NCBI GenBank assembly: GCA_963825765.1
Contig: CAWGUU010000001.1
Span: forward strand, 1-64,000
DNA from: CAWGUU01 sp963825765
GTDB taxonomy: Bacteria; Actinomycetota; Acidimicrobiia; Acidimicrobiales; AC-14
Length of the DNA: 64,000 bases
Reading direction: 5' to 3'
Shown here: one piece after another, positions 33,640 through 41,654 of the stretch
Layout: every line of letters begins with the position of its first letter
How positions within the stretch are numbered: the first letter of the stretch is position 1
The notes under the pieces: model-generated
What the model saw: only the letters and a program-made list of their open reading frames with translations
Database searches by the model: none
Told to the model about the DNA's origin: nothing
Translations under genes and position numbers: made by a program

Positions 33640-35927
33640 ACCGCCACCTCGTCGCCGGATTCGCCCATCTTGTCCGGCAACGGCAGCACACCCGACTCGA
33701 GCAGGTCCTCGATCACCTCGACGGTCTGGGGGCGGGAGAAGTGGTAGCCCTGCCCGTACGGGCACCGCAGCCGGCGCAGCTCGGCCAGCTGCCTGCGGTC
33801 GGAGACGCCCTCGGCGACGGCATCGAGGCCGAGGGTGCGGGCCAGCTTGACCACGGCGCGGGCCAGCGCCGACTCGTGGGGCCCCTGGGCCACACCGTCG
33901 ATGAACGACTTGTCGATCTTGAGGACGTCGACGGGCAGGCGGCGGAGGTAGCCCAGCGACGAATACCCGGTGCCGAAGTCGTCGATGGCGATGCGGACGC
34001 CGAGCCGGCGCAACTCCTCCAGGCGGACCGAGGTGGCCTCGGCGTCCTCCATCAGCACGCTCTCGGTGAGCTCGAGCACGAGATAGCTCGGCTCGAGCCC
34101 GGTGTCGGCCAGCGTGCCGGCCACGTCGGCGGCCCACCCGGGGTGCTGCAGCTCCTTGGCCGACACGTTCACGCTCATCCGCAGGGGCTGGCCCGCGCCG
34201 CGCCGGCGCTGCCACGCCGCCGCCTGGAGGCACGCCTCGCCCAACACGCACTGGCCGAGGGGCACGATGAGCCCGGTCTCCTCGGCCGGAGGGATGAAAT
34301 CGGCGGGTGCCAGCAGGCCGCGCTCGGGGTGCTGCCAGCGCACGAGGGCCTCGAACCCGACGATCTGGCCGGTGTCGATGCGGACGATCGGCTGGTAGAC
34401 GAGCCGCAGCTGACCCTGGCGGATGGCCCGGCGGAGGTCGTTCTCGACCGACAGGCGGTCGACGGCCTGGCTGCGCATCGCCTCGTCGAACACCTCGTAG
34501 CGGCCCCGGCCCTTCTGCTTGGCCCTGTACATCGCCACGCCGGCGTCGCGCAGCAGCAGGTCGGCGACGATGGCGGCGCCCGTGGCGAGGGCCACCCCCA
34601 CGCTGACGGTGACGGCGACGTCGGTGGCACCGACCCGGAACGGCGCCTCCATGGCGGCCACCACGCGCTCGGCCATGGCCGCCGCCTCGTCACGCCCGCC
34701 GACGTCCTCGCACAACATGGCGAACTCGTCCCCACCCATCCTGGCGAGGGTGTCGCCGGGCCGGAGGAGCTGGGCCAGGCGGCCGGCCACGGCCACCAGC
34801 AGCTGGTCGCCGCCCTCGTGGCCCAGGCTGTCGTTCACCACCTTGAACCTGTCGACGTCGAGGACGAGCAGGGCCACCGTCGACCGGTGGCGCAGCGTGC
34901 GGGCCAGCGCGTTCTCCAGCCGGTCGCGCATCAGCACCCGGTTGGGCAGGGCGGTGAGGCGGTCGTGGAGGGCCTGCCGGGCCAGCTGGACCTCGAACTT
35001 CCGGCGCTCGCTGACGTCCCGGAAGAATCCGTCGACGACCCGCCGGTAGTGGTCGTTCGACCCCCAGAGCGTGACCTCGACGGGGAGCTCGGTGCCCGAC
35101 CGGTGCAGCACCGACAGCTCGCGGCGGGACACGAGGGGGCCCTCGCCCTCGGCCAGGGCCCGCTTGCACGCGTCGTCGAGGACCGCCCGGTACCGGAGCG
35201 GCACCACCAGCTCGGTCAGGCTGCGACCCAGAGCGTCCTTCCTTCCCCATCCGAAGGTGACCTCGGCCTGGGCGTTCCACTCCACGACCCGGCCGTCGCC
35301 GTCGAGGCGCACGAAGGCGTCGTTGGCGGTCTCCAGGAGGAGGGACCTGTCGCGCTCGGCCGCCGCCGCCCGCCGGCGGTCGACCACCCGACCCAGCTCG
35401 CCGGCGGCCGCGGTCACGGTCGCGAGCAGCGAATCCGAGGCGCCGGCGGCCACCGTGGGGAGGGGCTGGGGCCCGAGGAGGTGGAGCACCGCGACGACCT
35501 CGACTCCGCACCGAACCGGGATGGCGGCCGCGGCGGCGAGGCCGGCGGCGGAGGCAGCCTCGCCCACGTCGGTGCCCATGGCGGGTTCGCCGCTCGCCAG
35601 TACCCGGCCCAGGAGGCCGACACCGGCGGCGACCGGCATGGCCTGGGCCACCTGGCGCAGGACCCGGTACCGCTCGGGATCGGCGACGTGCCAGACGGCG
35701 GTCGGCGTCAGCACCTCGGGCGCCGTGGCCACGAGGAGATGGCCGACCGGCCAGCCGACCAGGTCGCACACGTCGGAGAGCACGCCTACCGCGGCCTCGG
35801 CGAGCGTCGCCGCCACCGCGCCGGCCTCGGCTGCCCGCTCGAGGACGGCGACGGCGCGCGCCGAGCCCGGCTCCGAAACCCCGGCGGTGGCCCCCATCGC
35901 CCCCAGGATGCCCGATGGGATGGACAC
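33636..35927 (-). CDS. GAF-PAS-GGDEF-EAL cyclic di-GMP signalling protein
   Basis: 763 aa, start ATG 35927. Degenerate GAF-like sensor (about 30-185), PAS domain (about 190-310; FVRLDGDGRVVEWNAQAEVTFGW), GGDEF domain (about 315-480) with an intact RMGGDEF active site at 396-402 and an RPGD inhibitory-site motif at 389-392, and EAL domain (about 495-745) with FEALVRW at 525-531 and IDDFGTGYSS. Both synthesis and hydrolysis sites look complete, so the net activity cannot be read from sequence. No membrane segment. Coupled to proC by a 4-bp overlap. Confidence 0.93.
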   Translation of the reverse strand: MSIPSGILGAMGATAGVSEPGSARAVAVLERAAEAGAVAATLAEAAVGVLSDVCDLVGWPVGHLLVATAPEVLTPTAVWHVADPERYRVLRQVAQAMPVAAGVGLLGRVLASGEPAMGTDVGEAASAAGLAAAAAIPVRCGVEVVAVLHLLGPQPLPTVAAGASDSLLATVTAAAGELGRVVDRRRAAAAERDRSLLLETANDAFVRLDGDGRVVEWNAQAEVTFGWGRKDALGRSLTELVVPLRYRAVLDDACKRALAEGEGPLVSRRELSVLHRSGTELPVEVTLWGSNDHYRRVVDGFFRDVSERRKFEVQLARQALHDRLTALPNRVLMRDRLENALARTLRHRSTVALLVLDVDRFKVVNDSLGHEGGDQLLVAVAGRLAQLLRPGDTLARMGGDEFAMLCEDVGGRDEAAAMAERVVAAMEAPFRVGATDVAVTVSVGVALATGAAIVADLLLRDAGVAMYRAKQKGRGRYEVFDEAMRSQAVDRLSVENDLRRAIRQGQLRLVYQPIVRIDTGQIVGFEALVRWQHPERGLLAPADFIPPAEETGLIVPLGQCVLGEACLQAAAWQRRRGAGQPLRMSVNVSAKELQHPGWAADVAGTLADTGLEPSYLVLELTESVLMEDAEATSVRLEELRRLGVRIAIDDFGTGYSSLGYLRRLPVDVLKIDKSFIDGVAQGPHESALARAVVKLARTLGLDAVAEGVSDRRQLAELRRLRCPYGQGYHFSRPQTVEVIEDLLESGVLPLPDKMGESGDEVAV

Positions 35928-35944
35928 CTGCGGTCAGAAGCCCG

Positions 35945-36451
35945 TCAGGACCGCGGCGTGAGGTCGAGGTCGGGAGGCGGCATGTCGGGCAGCTTCCACT
36001 GGATGAAGCCCTTGTCGAAGACGTCGTGGTAGTAGTTCGCCCGCTCGACCATCGAGGCGTAGGTGCGCTCGAACGCGTCCCAGTCCTTGTCCTCGACCGC
36101 CTGTCGCACCGGCCCGAAGTCCTCGACGAGGAACTTGGCCATGCTCACCTGGTACTTCGGGCGCACGAAGGCGCCCAGCTCCATCAGCTTGTTGGCCTCG
36201 CTGAGCTGCCAGCGGGCCAGGCGCCAGTTCCCGGCCTGGGCCGCGTACCAGGCCTTCCACGTGCGGGCGCCGATCTCGGGCATGAGCCGGCCCATCCCCG
36301 GCTGGCTGCGCCCCAGCTCGTCGAGGGTGATCGTGCGGGAGCCGTTGTCGACCAGGATCTCACTGGGCAGGATCTCGCTGGGGAGGATCTCGCCGGGCCC
36401 TGTGGTGCCGGGGGCCGTCGTGCCGGTGCCGTCCTTCGGGGCTTCTGCCAT
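35945..36451 (-). CDS. Helical protein of unknown function with N-terminal repeat
   Basis: 168 aa, start ATG 36451. The first 35 residues are low complexity with a repeated EILPS pentapeptide encoded by near-identical 15-bp units at about 36352-36396. The rest is Trp- and Tyr-rich and predicted helical (TWKAWYAAQAGNWRLARWQL, SMVERANYYHDVFDKGF), ending in LPDMPPPDLDLTPRS. No Cys pairs or known motif. It diverges from the carbonic anhydrase gene; ligand or partner unknown. Confidence 0.65.
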   Translation of the reverse strand: MAEAPKDGTGTTAPGTTGPGEILPSEILPSEILVDNGSRTITLDELGRSQPGMGRLMPEIGARTWKAWYAAQAGNWRLARWQLSEANKLMELGAFVRPKYQVSMAKFLVEDFGPVRQAVEDKDWDAFERTYASMVERANYYHDVFDKGFIQWKLPDMPPPDLDLTPRS

Positions 36452-36489
36452 CGGGTCACGGTAGCCGTGGGCAGCGGGCTTGCGAATTG

Positions 36490-36505
36490 TTGACCAAATT
36501 GGTAA
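36490..36505. promoter_or_regulatory. Palindromic operator-like site before carbonic anhydrase
   Basis: TTGACCAAATTGGTAA in the 121-bp divergent spacer is a near-perfect dyad (ACCAA-A-TTGGT core). It lies in the only AT-rich patch nearby and is followed by TAAGAATT, a plausible -10 for the rightward gene. The shape resembles Rrf2/IscR-type operators, but the regulator is not identified. Confidence 0.4.
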
Positions 36506-36572
36506 GAATTCACTCCGACCGGCCCGGTGCACAGCACGGGTCGCTTCCCGCACTCCCACGAAAGGCGTCCCC

Positions 36573-37064
36573 ATGCCTGCAACCGACGATCTGGTACGCA
36601 ACAGCGAGAACTACGCAGCATCCTTCGCGAAGGGAAGCCTGCCGATGCCCCCCGGCCTCGGAGTAGCGGTGTTGGCCTGCATGGACGCCCGGCTCGACCC
36701 GGCGCGCGTGCTCGGGCTCGATGAGGGCGACGCCCACGTGATCCGCAACGCCGGCGGCGTGGCCACCGAGGACGCCATCCGCTCGCTCGTGATCTCCCAG
36801 CGCCTGCTCGGCACCACCGAGATCATCCTGATCCACCACACCGACTGCGGCATGGTCACCTTCACCGACGACGCGGTGAAGCAGCAGATCCTCGACGACG
36901 TGGGCATCCGCCCGTCGTTCGCCCTCGAGGCGTTCCCCGACGCCGAGGAGGACGTGCGCCAGTCGATCAAGCGGATCAAGGCCAGCCCGTTCATCCCCCA
37001 CACCGACAACATCCGGGGCTTCGTCTACGACGTCGCCAAGGGAAAGCTGAACGAGGTCCTGTAG
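36573..37064 (+). CDS. Beta-class carbonic anhydrase
   Basis: Interconverts CO2 and bicarbonate, 163 aa, start ATG 36573 with AAAGGCG upstream. Zinc ligands in the family pattern: Cys in VAVLACMDARLDP, His and Cys in IHHTDCGM; the active-site Asp-Arg pair is in MDAR. IRNAGGVATEDAIRSLVIS is the second signature. This short single-domain type resembles the actinobacterial Rv1284 group. Confidence 0.93.
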   Translation: MPATDDLVRNSENYAASFAKGSLPMPPGLGVAVLACMDARLDPARVLGLDEGDAHVIRNAGGVATEDAIRSLVISQRLLGTTEIILIHHTDCGMVTFTDDAVKQQILDDVGIRPSFALEAFPDAEEDVRQSIKRIKASPFIPHTDNIRGFVYDVAKGKLNEVL

Positions 37065-37116
37065 CCGTTCGGTTCCGGGCCCCGACCGGGCCCGGGCGGG
37101 GGACTAGAACAGCGCG

Positions 37117-37752
37117 ATGACGACGGGGCGGCTGGAGGCGTTCAGCGACGGCGTCTTCGCCATCGCCATCACCCTGCTGATCCTGGAAGTGCAGCTGCCC
37201 GAGGGCAGCAGCTCGCTGGCCCACCGCCTGGGCGAGGGGTGGCCCGACTATCTGTCATTCGTCGTCAGCTTCGTCACCATCGGGATCATGTGGGCCAACC
37301 ACCACTCCATCTTCCGGCTGATCACGCACGCCGGCCATGGTCTCGTCGTCGCCAACCTGTTCCTGCTCCTCGCCATATCGTTCCTTCCGTTCCCGGCCAA
37401 GGTCCTCGGCGAGGAGCTCGGCTACCACGGTGACAACCAGACGGCGGCCATGGTCTTCTACAACGCCTCCTTCGTGCTCGTGGCCGTGTGCTTCACCGTG
37501 GTGTGGCGCATCGCCTGCCGGGCCAAGCGATTCGTGCCAGGGTCGGAGGACGCGGTGGCGCGGATCAGCAGCCGGTACCGGCTGGGCGTTCCCAGCTACC
37601 TGGCCGCCACCCTTGTGGCGTTGTGGAGCGTGCCCCTGAGCCTGGCCATCGACGCCGGCCTGGCCCTGCTGTTCATCGTGCTGCCGGGTGCGGCATTCGA
37701 CACCGACACCGACGCCGACGCCGACGCCGACGCCGGTCAGGCGCCCGCCTGA
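37117..37752 (+). CDS. TMEM175-like ion channel / DUF1211 membrane protein
   Basis: 211 aa, start ATG 37117. Helix 1 carries RLEAFSDGVFAIAITLLILEV with the FSDGVFAIA signature of the bacterial TMEM175 potassium-channel family; six hydrophobic helices follow, including VSFVTIGIMWANHHSIF. The C-terminal tail is an acidic DADADADA repeat. Its last 16 bp overlap the convergent Clp-N gene. Confidence 0.85.
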   Translation: MTTGRLEAFSDGVFAIAITLLILEVQLPEGSSSLAHRLGEGWPDYLSFVVSFVTIGIMWANHHSIFRLITHAGHGLVVANLFLLLAISFLPFPAKVLGEELGYHGDNQTAAMVFYNASFVLVAVCFTVVWRIACRAKRFVPGSEDAVARISSRYRLGVPSYLAATLVALWSVPLSLAIDAGLALLFIVLPGAAFDTDTDADADADAGQAPA

Positions 37753-38471
37753 CCTTCGTCCTGCGGAGGTGCCCGGCCTTCATCCTGCGGAGGTGGGTCC
37801 TCTCCCGGAGTCGGCGGCGGTAGGGGCGGGTCGAGCGCCGCCAGGGCCGCTTCCACCGTTTCGCGGGTGACGCCGAGGGCGGCGAGGGCCTGAGCGGCGC
37901 GGGTGTCGGGCAGGGCGAAGATGGCCAGCAGGTAGTGCTCGGGCTCGATCGCCCTTCCCCCTGCGAGGTTGGCCGCCTCGTAGGGCACGCTCGTGATCGG
38001 CTCGGGACGGGGACGGCCGGCGACGGCATAGCCGGAGAGCAGCTCGGTGACCTGGCCGCGGACCCGCTGGGAGTCGGCACCGAGACGGCCGAGGACCTGG
38101 GCCGCGACACCCGTCCCCTCGCGGATCACGCCCAGCAGGATGTGCTCGGTGCCGATGTAGTTGTGGCCGAGGTCGAGCGCCGACCGCAGCGACATCTCCA
38201 GCGCCGTCTTGGCCCGGGCCGTGAACGGGATGTGGCCCTTCGGCGACTTGGCGCCCCGGGCGCCCCGACCGATCATCTCCACCACCTGGGCCCGTACGGC
38301 GTCGAGCGAGATCCCCATCTGCTCGAGAGCCTTGGCGGCCACGCCCTCGCTCTCCTGGATGAGCCCGAGCAGGAGGTGCTCGGTGCCGATGTAGTCGTGG
38401 TCGAGCAGCCGGGCCTCCTCCTGGGCCAACACCACGACCCTGCGGGCCCGGTCGGTGAAGCGCTCGAACAC
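37737..38471 (-). CDS. Stand-alone Clp N-terminal repeat protein
   Basis: 244 aa, start GTG 38471. Two full Clp-N repeats (about 1-75 and 78-150: MFERFTDRARRVVVLAQEEA, HDYIGTEHLLLGLIQE, then HNYIGTEHILLGVIRE) and a third partial one (EPEHYLLAIFALPDTRAAQAL). No AAA+ ATPase domain, so it is not ClpC itself; such proteins may deliver substrates or modulate ClpC (inference). The acidic/proline tail PPPQDEGRAPPQDEG is a duplicated segment. Abuts the upstream gene's TAA. Confidence 0.87.
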   Translation of the reverse strand: MFERFTDRARRVVVLAQEEARLLDHDYIGTEHLLLGLIQESEGVAAKALEQMGISLDAVRAQVVEMIGRGARGAKSPKGHIPFTARAKTALEMSLRSALDLGHNYIGTEHILLGVIREGTGVAAQVLGRLGADSQRVRGQVTELLSGYAVAGRPRPEPITSVPYEAANLAGGRAIEPEHYLLAIFALPDTRAAQALAALGVTRETVEAALAALDPPLPPPTPGEDPPPQDEGRAPPQDEGQAGA

Positions 38472-39719
38472 TTATCCGAACAGCTTCACGAGGTCGGTGC
38501 CGTTGGTCCAGCCGGTGAGCACGTCGGCGAACGCACCGTCCCGGTACTGGAGGATCCTGACGTCGGCGTTGCAGACGGCGCTCAGGATCGGCACCTGCGT
38601 GCCGTCGCACGTGTAGGCGTGGGCCATGTAGCCCGGCTGCTCCTTGGTGGCTTTCAGGGCGGCGATCACCGCCGCCGGGCTGATCTCGGCGCCGGCCCCG
38701 GCTTGTCCAGCCGGCTTCGTCAGGAGGGCGTGCAGGTCCATGACCACGCTGAACCCGGACTGGGAGAGGACCGACTCCGCCTTCGTCCGCTCCCGCCACG
38801 TGGTCACGTCGGGTGAGGGGTCGCCGAACGGCAGGTAGCCGGAGGCGAAGTAGGCGCCGTCGGCTGCGTCCCCCGCAGCGTCCACCACGCTCCGGGAGGC
38901 GCAGACACCCGGGTAGAACATCTTGGCTTTGATGCCCAGCGACTTCGCCGTCTGCATGATGCGGGCACAGCTCTGGGCCGGGAAGATGACGAAGATGACG
39001 TCGGGATCGTCCTTCGACACCGCCTTCAGCGACGGCGCGAAGTCGGCCTCGTCGGCCTTGGCCGCCACCGACTTGAGGTCGGCGCCCTTGAGCCGCAGCA
39101 CCAGGCCCGCCGCGTTCACGACAGTGGTCAGCACGCCTGGCAGGTCGACGTACAGCGCTCCCACCTTGTTGGCGTCGAGGTCGTCGAGGGCGTAGTCGGC
39201 CTGGCCGAGGAGGTCGGCGACGGTGCCGCCGGTGAGCATGAACGCGCCCGAGGCGGTGAGCTCCTCACCCAGCTGCGGCGACCCGCCGACGTAGGGGATG
39301 CCCGCCTTCTCGAGCACCGGCAGGGACCCCGTGGCCCCGAGGTCGACGCCGCCCAGCACCGCCACCGGCGCCTTCTCCACCAGCTTGGTGGCACAGGACT
39401 GCGACGACTCGGCAGTGCCCTTGGTGGCGCACGGTTCCAGCCTGAGCGGCCGCCCACCGACGCCGCCCAGGTCGTTGTTGACGTGGCGGATGGCCGACTC
39501 GGCACCCCGACGCAGCTCGGGGAACGACCCGACGGGCGTGTCCTCCTGGTTGATCAGGCCCACCAGGATGGGCTCGCCCGTGAGGCCGCTGTCGGGGTCC
39601 TCTCCGGACGACCCGCCGTCGCCGCCACCGCTGCAGGCGACCAGCACGCTCAGCATCAGGGTGATCGCCAGCACGAGCACAGGCTGGCCCCGGAGGGCCG
39701 GGCGCACCATCGCTCCCAT
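38472..39719 (-). CDS. ABC transporter substrate-binding lipoprotein (branched-chain amino acid/LivK type)
   Basis: Extracytoplasmic receptor, 415 aa, start ATG 39719 with GGGAG 9 bases upstream. Lipoprotein signal VLVLAITLMLSVLVACSGGG with the lipobox Cys, then a type-I periplasmic-binding fold: VGLINQEDTPVGSFPELRRG, VNNDLGGVGGRPLRL, LEKAGIPYVGGSPQ, DPDVIFVIFPAQSCARI. The divergently encoded permease and ATPase genes complete the transporter. The true ligand is unknown; Leu/Ile/Val or amides are possible. Confidence 0.88.
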   Translation of the reverse strand: MGAMVRPALRGQPVLVLAITLMLSVLVACSGGGDGGSSGEDPDSGLTGEPILVGLINQEDTPVGSFPELRRGAESAIRHVNNDLGGVGGRPLRLEPCATKGTAESSQSCATKLVEKAPVAVLGGVDLGATGSLPVLEKAGIPYVGGSPQLGEELTASGAFMLTGGTVADLLGQADYALDDLDANKVGALYVDLPGVLTTVVNAAGLVLRLKGADLKSVAAKADEADFAPSLKAVSKDDPDVIFVIFPAQSCARIMQTAKSLGIKAKMFYPGVCASRSVVDAAGDAADGAYFASGYLPFGDPSPDVTTWRERTKAESVLSQSGFSVVMDLHALLTKPAGQAGAGAEISPAAVIAALKATKEQPGYMAHAYTCDGTQVPILSAVCNADVRILQYRDGAFADVLTGWTNGTDLVKLFG

Positions 39720-39760
39720 TCTGACCGCTCCCACGGGGTTCACCGACGAGCGACGCCCCC

Positions 39761-39807
39761 GAGTGTGCAACAGACCCCCCATATCGTGGTCTTTTACACA
39801 GTCGACG
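39761..39807. repeat. Dyad-symmetric intergenic element, copy A
   Basis: 47-bp segment between the divergent transporter genes, ungapped and about 70% identical (33/47) to 59687-59733. Its arms TGTGCAACAGACC (39764-39776) and GGTCTTTTACACA (39788-39800) pair at 11 of 13 positions. The dyad spans 37 bp, the same as in copy B. It may be a large operator or a structured RNA. Confidence 0.5.
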
Positions 39808-39839
39808 CGGCGGGGACGTCGCCCAGCCAATAGCCTCCG

Positions 39840-41654
39840 CTGGTCAACGACTACGCGGTCTTCCTCCTCCTGGGCCTCGGCGCCGGGGCGGTGTACGGAG
39901 CGTTCGGCCTCGGGCTGGTGCTGGTGCACCGGGTGTCGGGGGTCGTCAACTTCGCCCAGGGGGCGATGGCGATGCTCGTCACCTACGCCTTCGTCGAGCT
40001 ACGGCCGGGGATGGGCCTGTGGGGCGCGCTGGCGACGAGCGTCGCCCTGGCCGCGGTCCTGGGCCTCGCCGTGTTCGGCCTTGTGTTCCGTCCCCTCCGC
40101 CGGGCGCCGGCGCTGGCCAAGGTGGTGGCCTCGGTCGGACTGCTCGCCGTGCTCCAGGCGGTGGCGGTGCTGTTGTTCGGCACCGACAGCCGCCCGGTGC
40201 CCGGCCTCCTGCCGTCGTCGCCGGTCTCTGTGCTGGGCGTCGACGTGCCCCGCGACCGGCTGCTGCTGGCCGTGGTCGTCGTGCTCGCCGGCGCCGGACT
40301 GTGGGCGTTGTCCCGGTTCACCCGGTTCGGGCTGGCCAGCCGGGCCATGGCCGAGGACGAGACGGCCGTCGCCCTCCTCGGGTGGTCGCCCGACGCTCTC
40401 GCCGCCGCCAACTGGGTGCTGGCGGCGGTGCTGGCCGGGCTGGGGGGCATCCTCGTCGGCCCCCTGACCGCCCTCAACCCGGTGACGACGACCCTGCTGA
40501 TCGTCCCCGCCCTGGCCGCCGCCCTGGTGGGCAGGCTGACGTCGTTCGGGGCGACGGTGGCCGCCGCCCTGGCCCTGGGCATGAGCCAGTCGCTGATCCT
40601 GAAGCTCCAGGACCAGTTCACGTGGATCCCCCTCTACGGGATCCGGGAAGCCCTCCCCCTTGTGGTGATCCTCGCCGCCCTCGCCTTCGGTGCCGGAGCC
40701 GGGCTGGGCCGGGGGGCGGCACTGCAGGATCTTCTGCCCCTCGCCGGTCGCGCCCGCCGGCCATTGCCTTGGGCCGCAGGCGGCGTGGCCGCCGGGCTGG
40801 CCGGGCTGCTGCTCCTCCACGGGCAGGCCCGGCTCGGCCTGGTCAACAGCATGGTGGGGGCGGTCATCTGCCTGTCGATCGTGGTGCTGACCGGCTACGT
40901 GGGCCAGATCTCGCTGGCCCAGATGGCCTTCGCCGGCGTGGCCGGGTTCTCGCTGGCCAAGCTGGCCGGCGGATGGGGCGTGCCCGTTCCTGTGGCGCCG
41001 CTGCTGGCTGCCCTGCTGGCCACGGCGGTCGGCGTGGCGGTGGGCCTGCCGGCGCTGCGGCTCCGGGGCCAGAGCCTCGCCGTCGTCACCCTGGCGGCGG
41101 CCGTCGCCGTCGAGGAGGTGGTGTTCAAGAGCCCGCTGCTCACCGGCGGGTTCGAGGGCAGCGTGGTGCCGGAGCTTGCCGCCGGCCGGGCCGGGAGCCG
41201 GTGGTTCGGCGTGGTGGCCCTGGCCGTGGTGACGGCGGTGGCGCTGGGCGTCGCCGCCCTGCGCCGGGGACCGCCGGGCCGGCGCTTCCTCGCGGTGCGG
41301 GCCAACGAGAGGGCGGCGGCGGCCTGCGGCATCGACCTGACCGCCACCAAGCTGGCCGCCTTCGCCCTGTCCGCCTTCGTCGCCGGGGTGGGCGGGACGC
41401 TGCTCGGCTACGGGCAGGGCCGGCTGTCGTTCGCCTCGTTCGGCGTGTTCGTGTCGCTGGCCTACCTGGCGGTGACCTACCTGGGAGGGATCGCCGGCAT
41501 CTCCGGCGCCCTGGTGGGCAGCCTGCTGGTACCCGGGGGCCTGGTGTTCAGCCTGGCCGGCGGCCGGTTCCAGCTCCTGGTCAGCGGCCTCGGCCTCATC
41601 GCGGTGGCCATCCTGCGGCCGCAGGGCGTGGTGGGGAGCCGTCAGCCGTCATGA
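39840..41654 (+). CDS. Fused branched-chain amino acid ABC permease (LivH-LivM)
   Basis: One 604-aa protein carries both permeases. Residues 1-290 match LivH (GAGAVYGAFGLGLVLVHRVSGVVNFAQGAMAML, with LVGPLTALNP); about 300-604 match LivM (VLTGYVGQISLAQMAFAGVAGFSLAK, FLAVRANERAAAACGIDL, GGTLLGYGQGRLS, TYLGGIAGISGALVGSLL). In frame there is no ATG/GTG before GTG 39891, which would cut helix 1; CTG 39840, right after an in-frame TAG, restores it. Stop overlaps the ATPase gene (ATGA). Confidence 0.88.
   Translation: MVNDYAVFLLLGLGAGAVYGAFGLGLVLVHRVSGVVNFAQGAMAMLVTYAFVELRPGMGLWGALATSVALAAVLGLAVFGLVFRPLRRAPALAKVVASVGLLAVLQAVAVLLFGTDSRPVPGLLPSSPVSVLGVDVPRDRLLLAVVVVLAGAGLWALSRFTRFGLASRAMAEDETAVALLGWSPDALAAANWVLAAVLAGLGGILVGPLTALNPVTTTLLIVPALAAALVGRLTSFGATVAAALALGMSQSLILKLQDQFTWIPLYGIREALPLVVILAALAFGAGAGLGRGAALQDLLPLAGRARRPLPWAAGGVAAGLAGLLLLHGQARLGLVNSMVGAVICLSIVVLTGYVGQISLAQMAFAGVAGFSLAKLAGGWGVPVPVAPLLAALLATAVGVAVGLPALRLRGQSLAVVTLAAAVAVEEVVFKSPLLTGGFEGSVVPELAAGRAGSRWFGVVALAVVTAVALGVAALRRGPPGRRFLAVRANERAAAACGIDLTATKLAAFALSAFVAGVGGTLLGYGQGRLSFASFGVFVSLAYLAVTYLGGIAGISGALVGSLLVPGGLVFSLAGGRFQLLVSGLGLIAVAILRPQGVVGSRQPS

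Noticed and set aside
40019..41650. Plus-strand frame extending the LivGF gene upstream by about 540 codons
   Set aside because: It overlaps the well-supported LivHM frame and is Gly/Arg-rich with no conserved motif; the ATGA junction at 41651 defines the real start.
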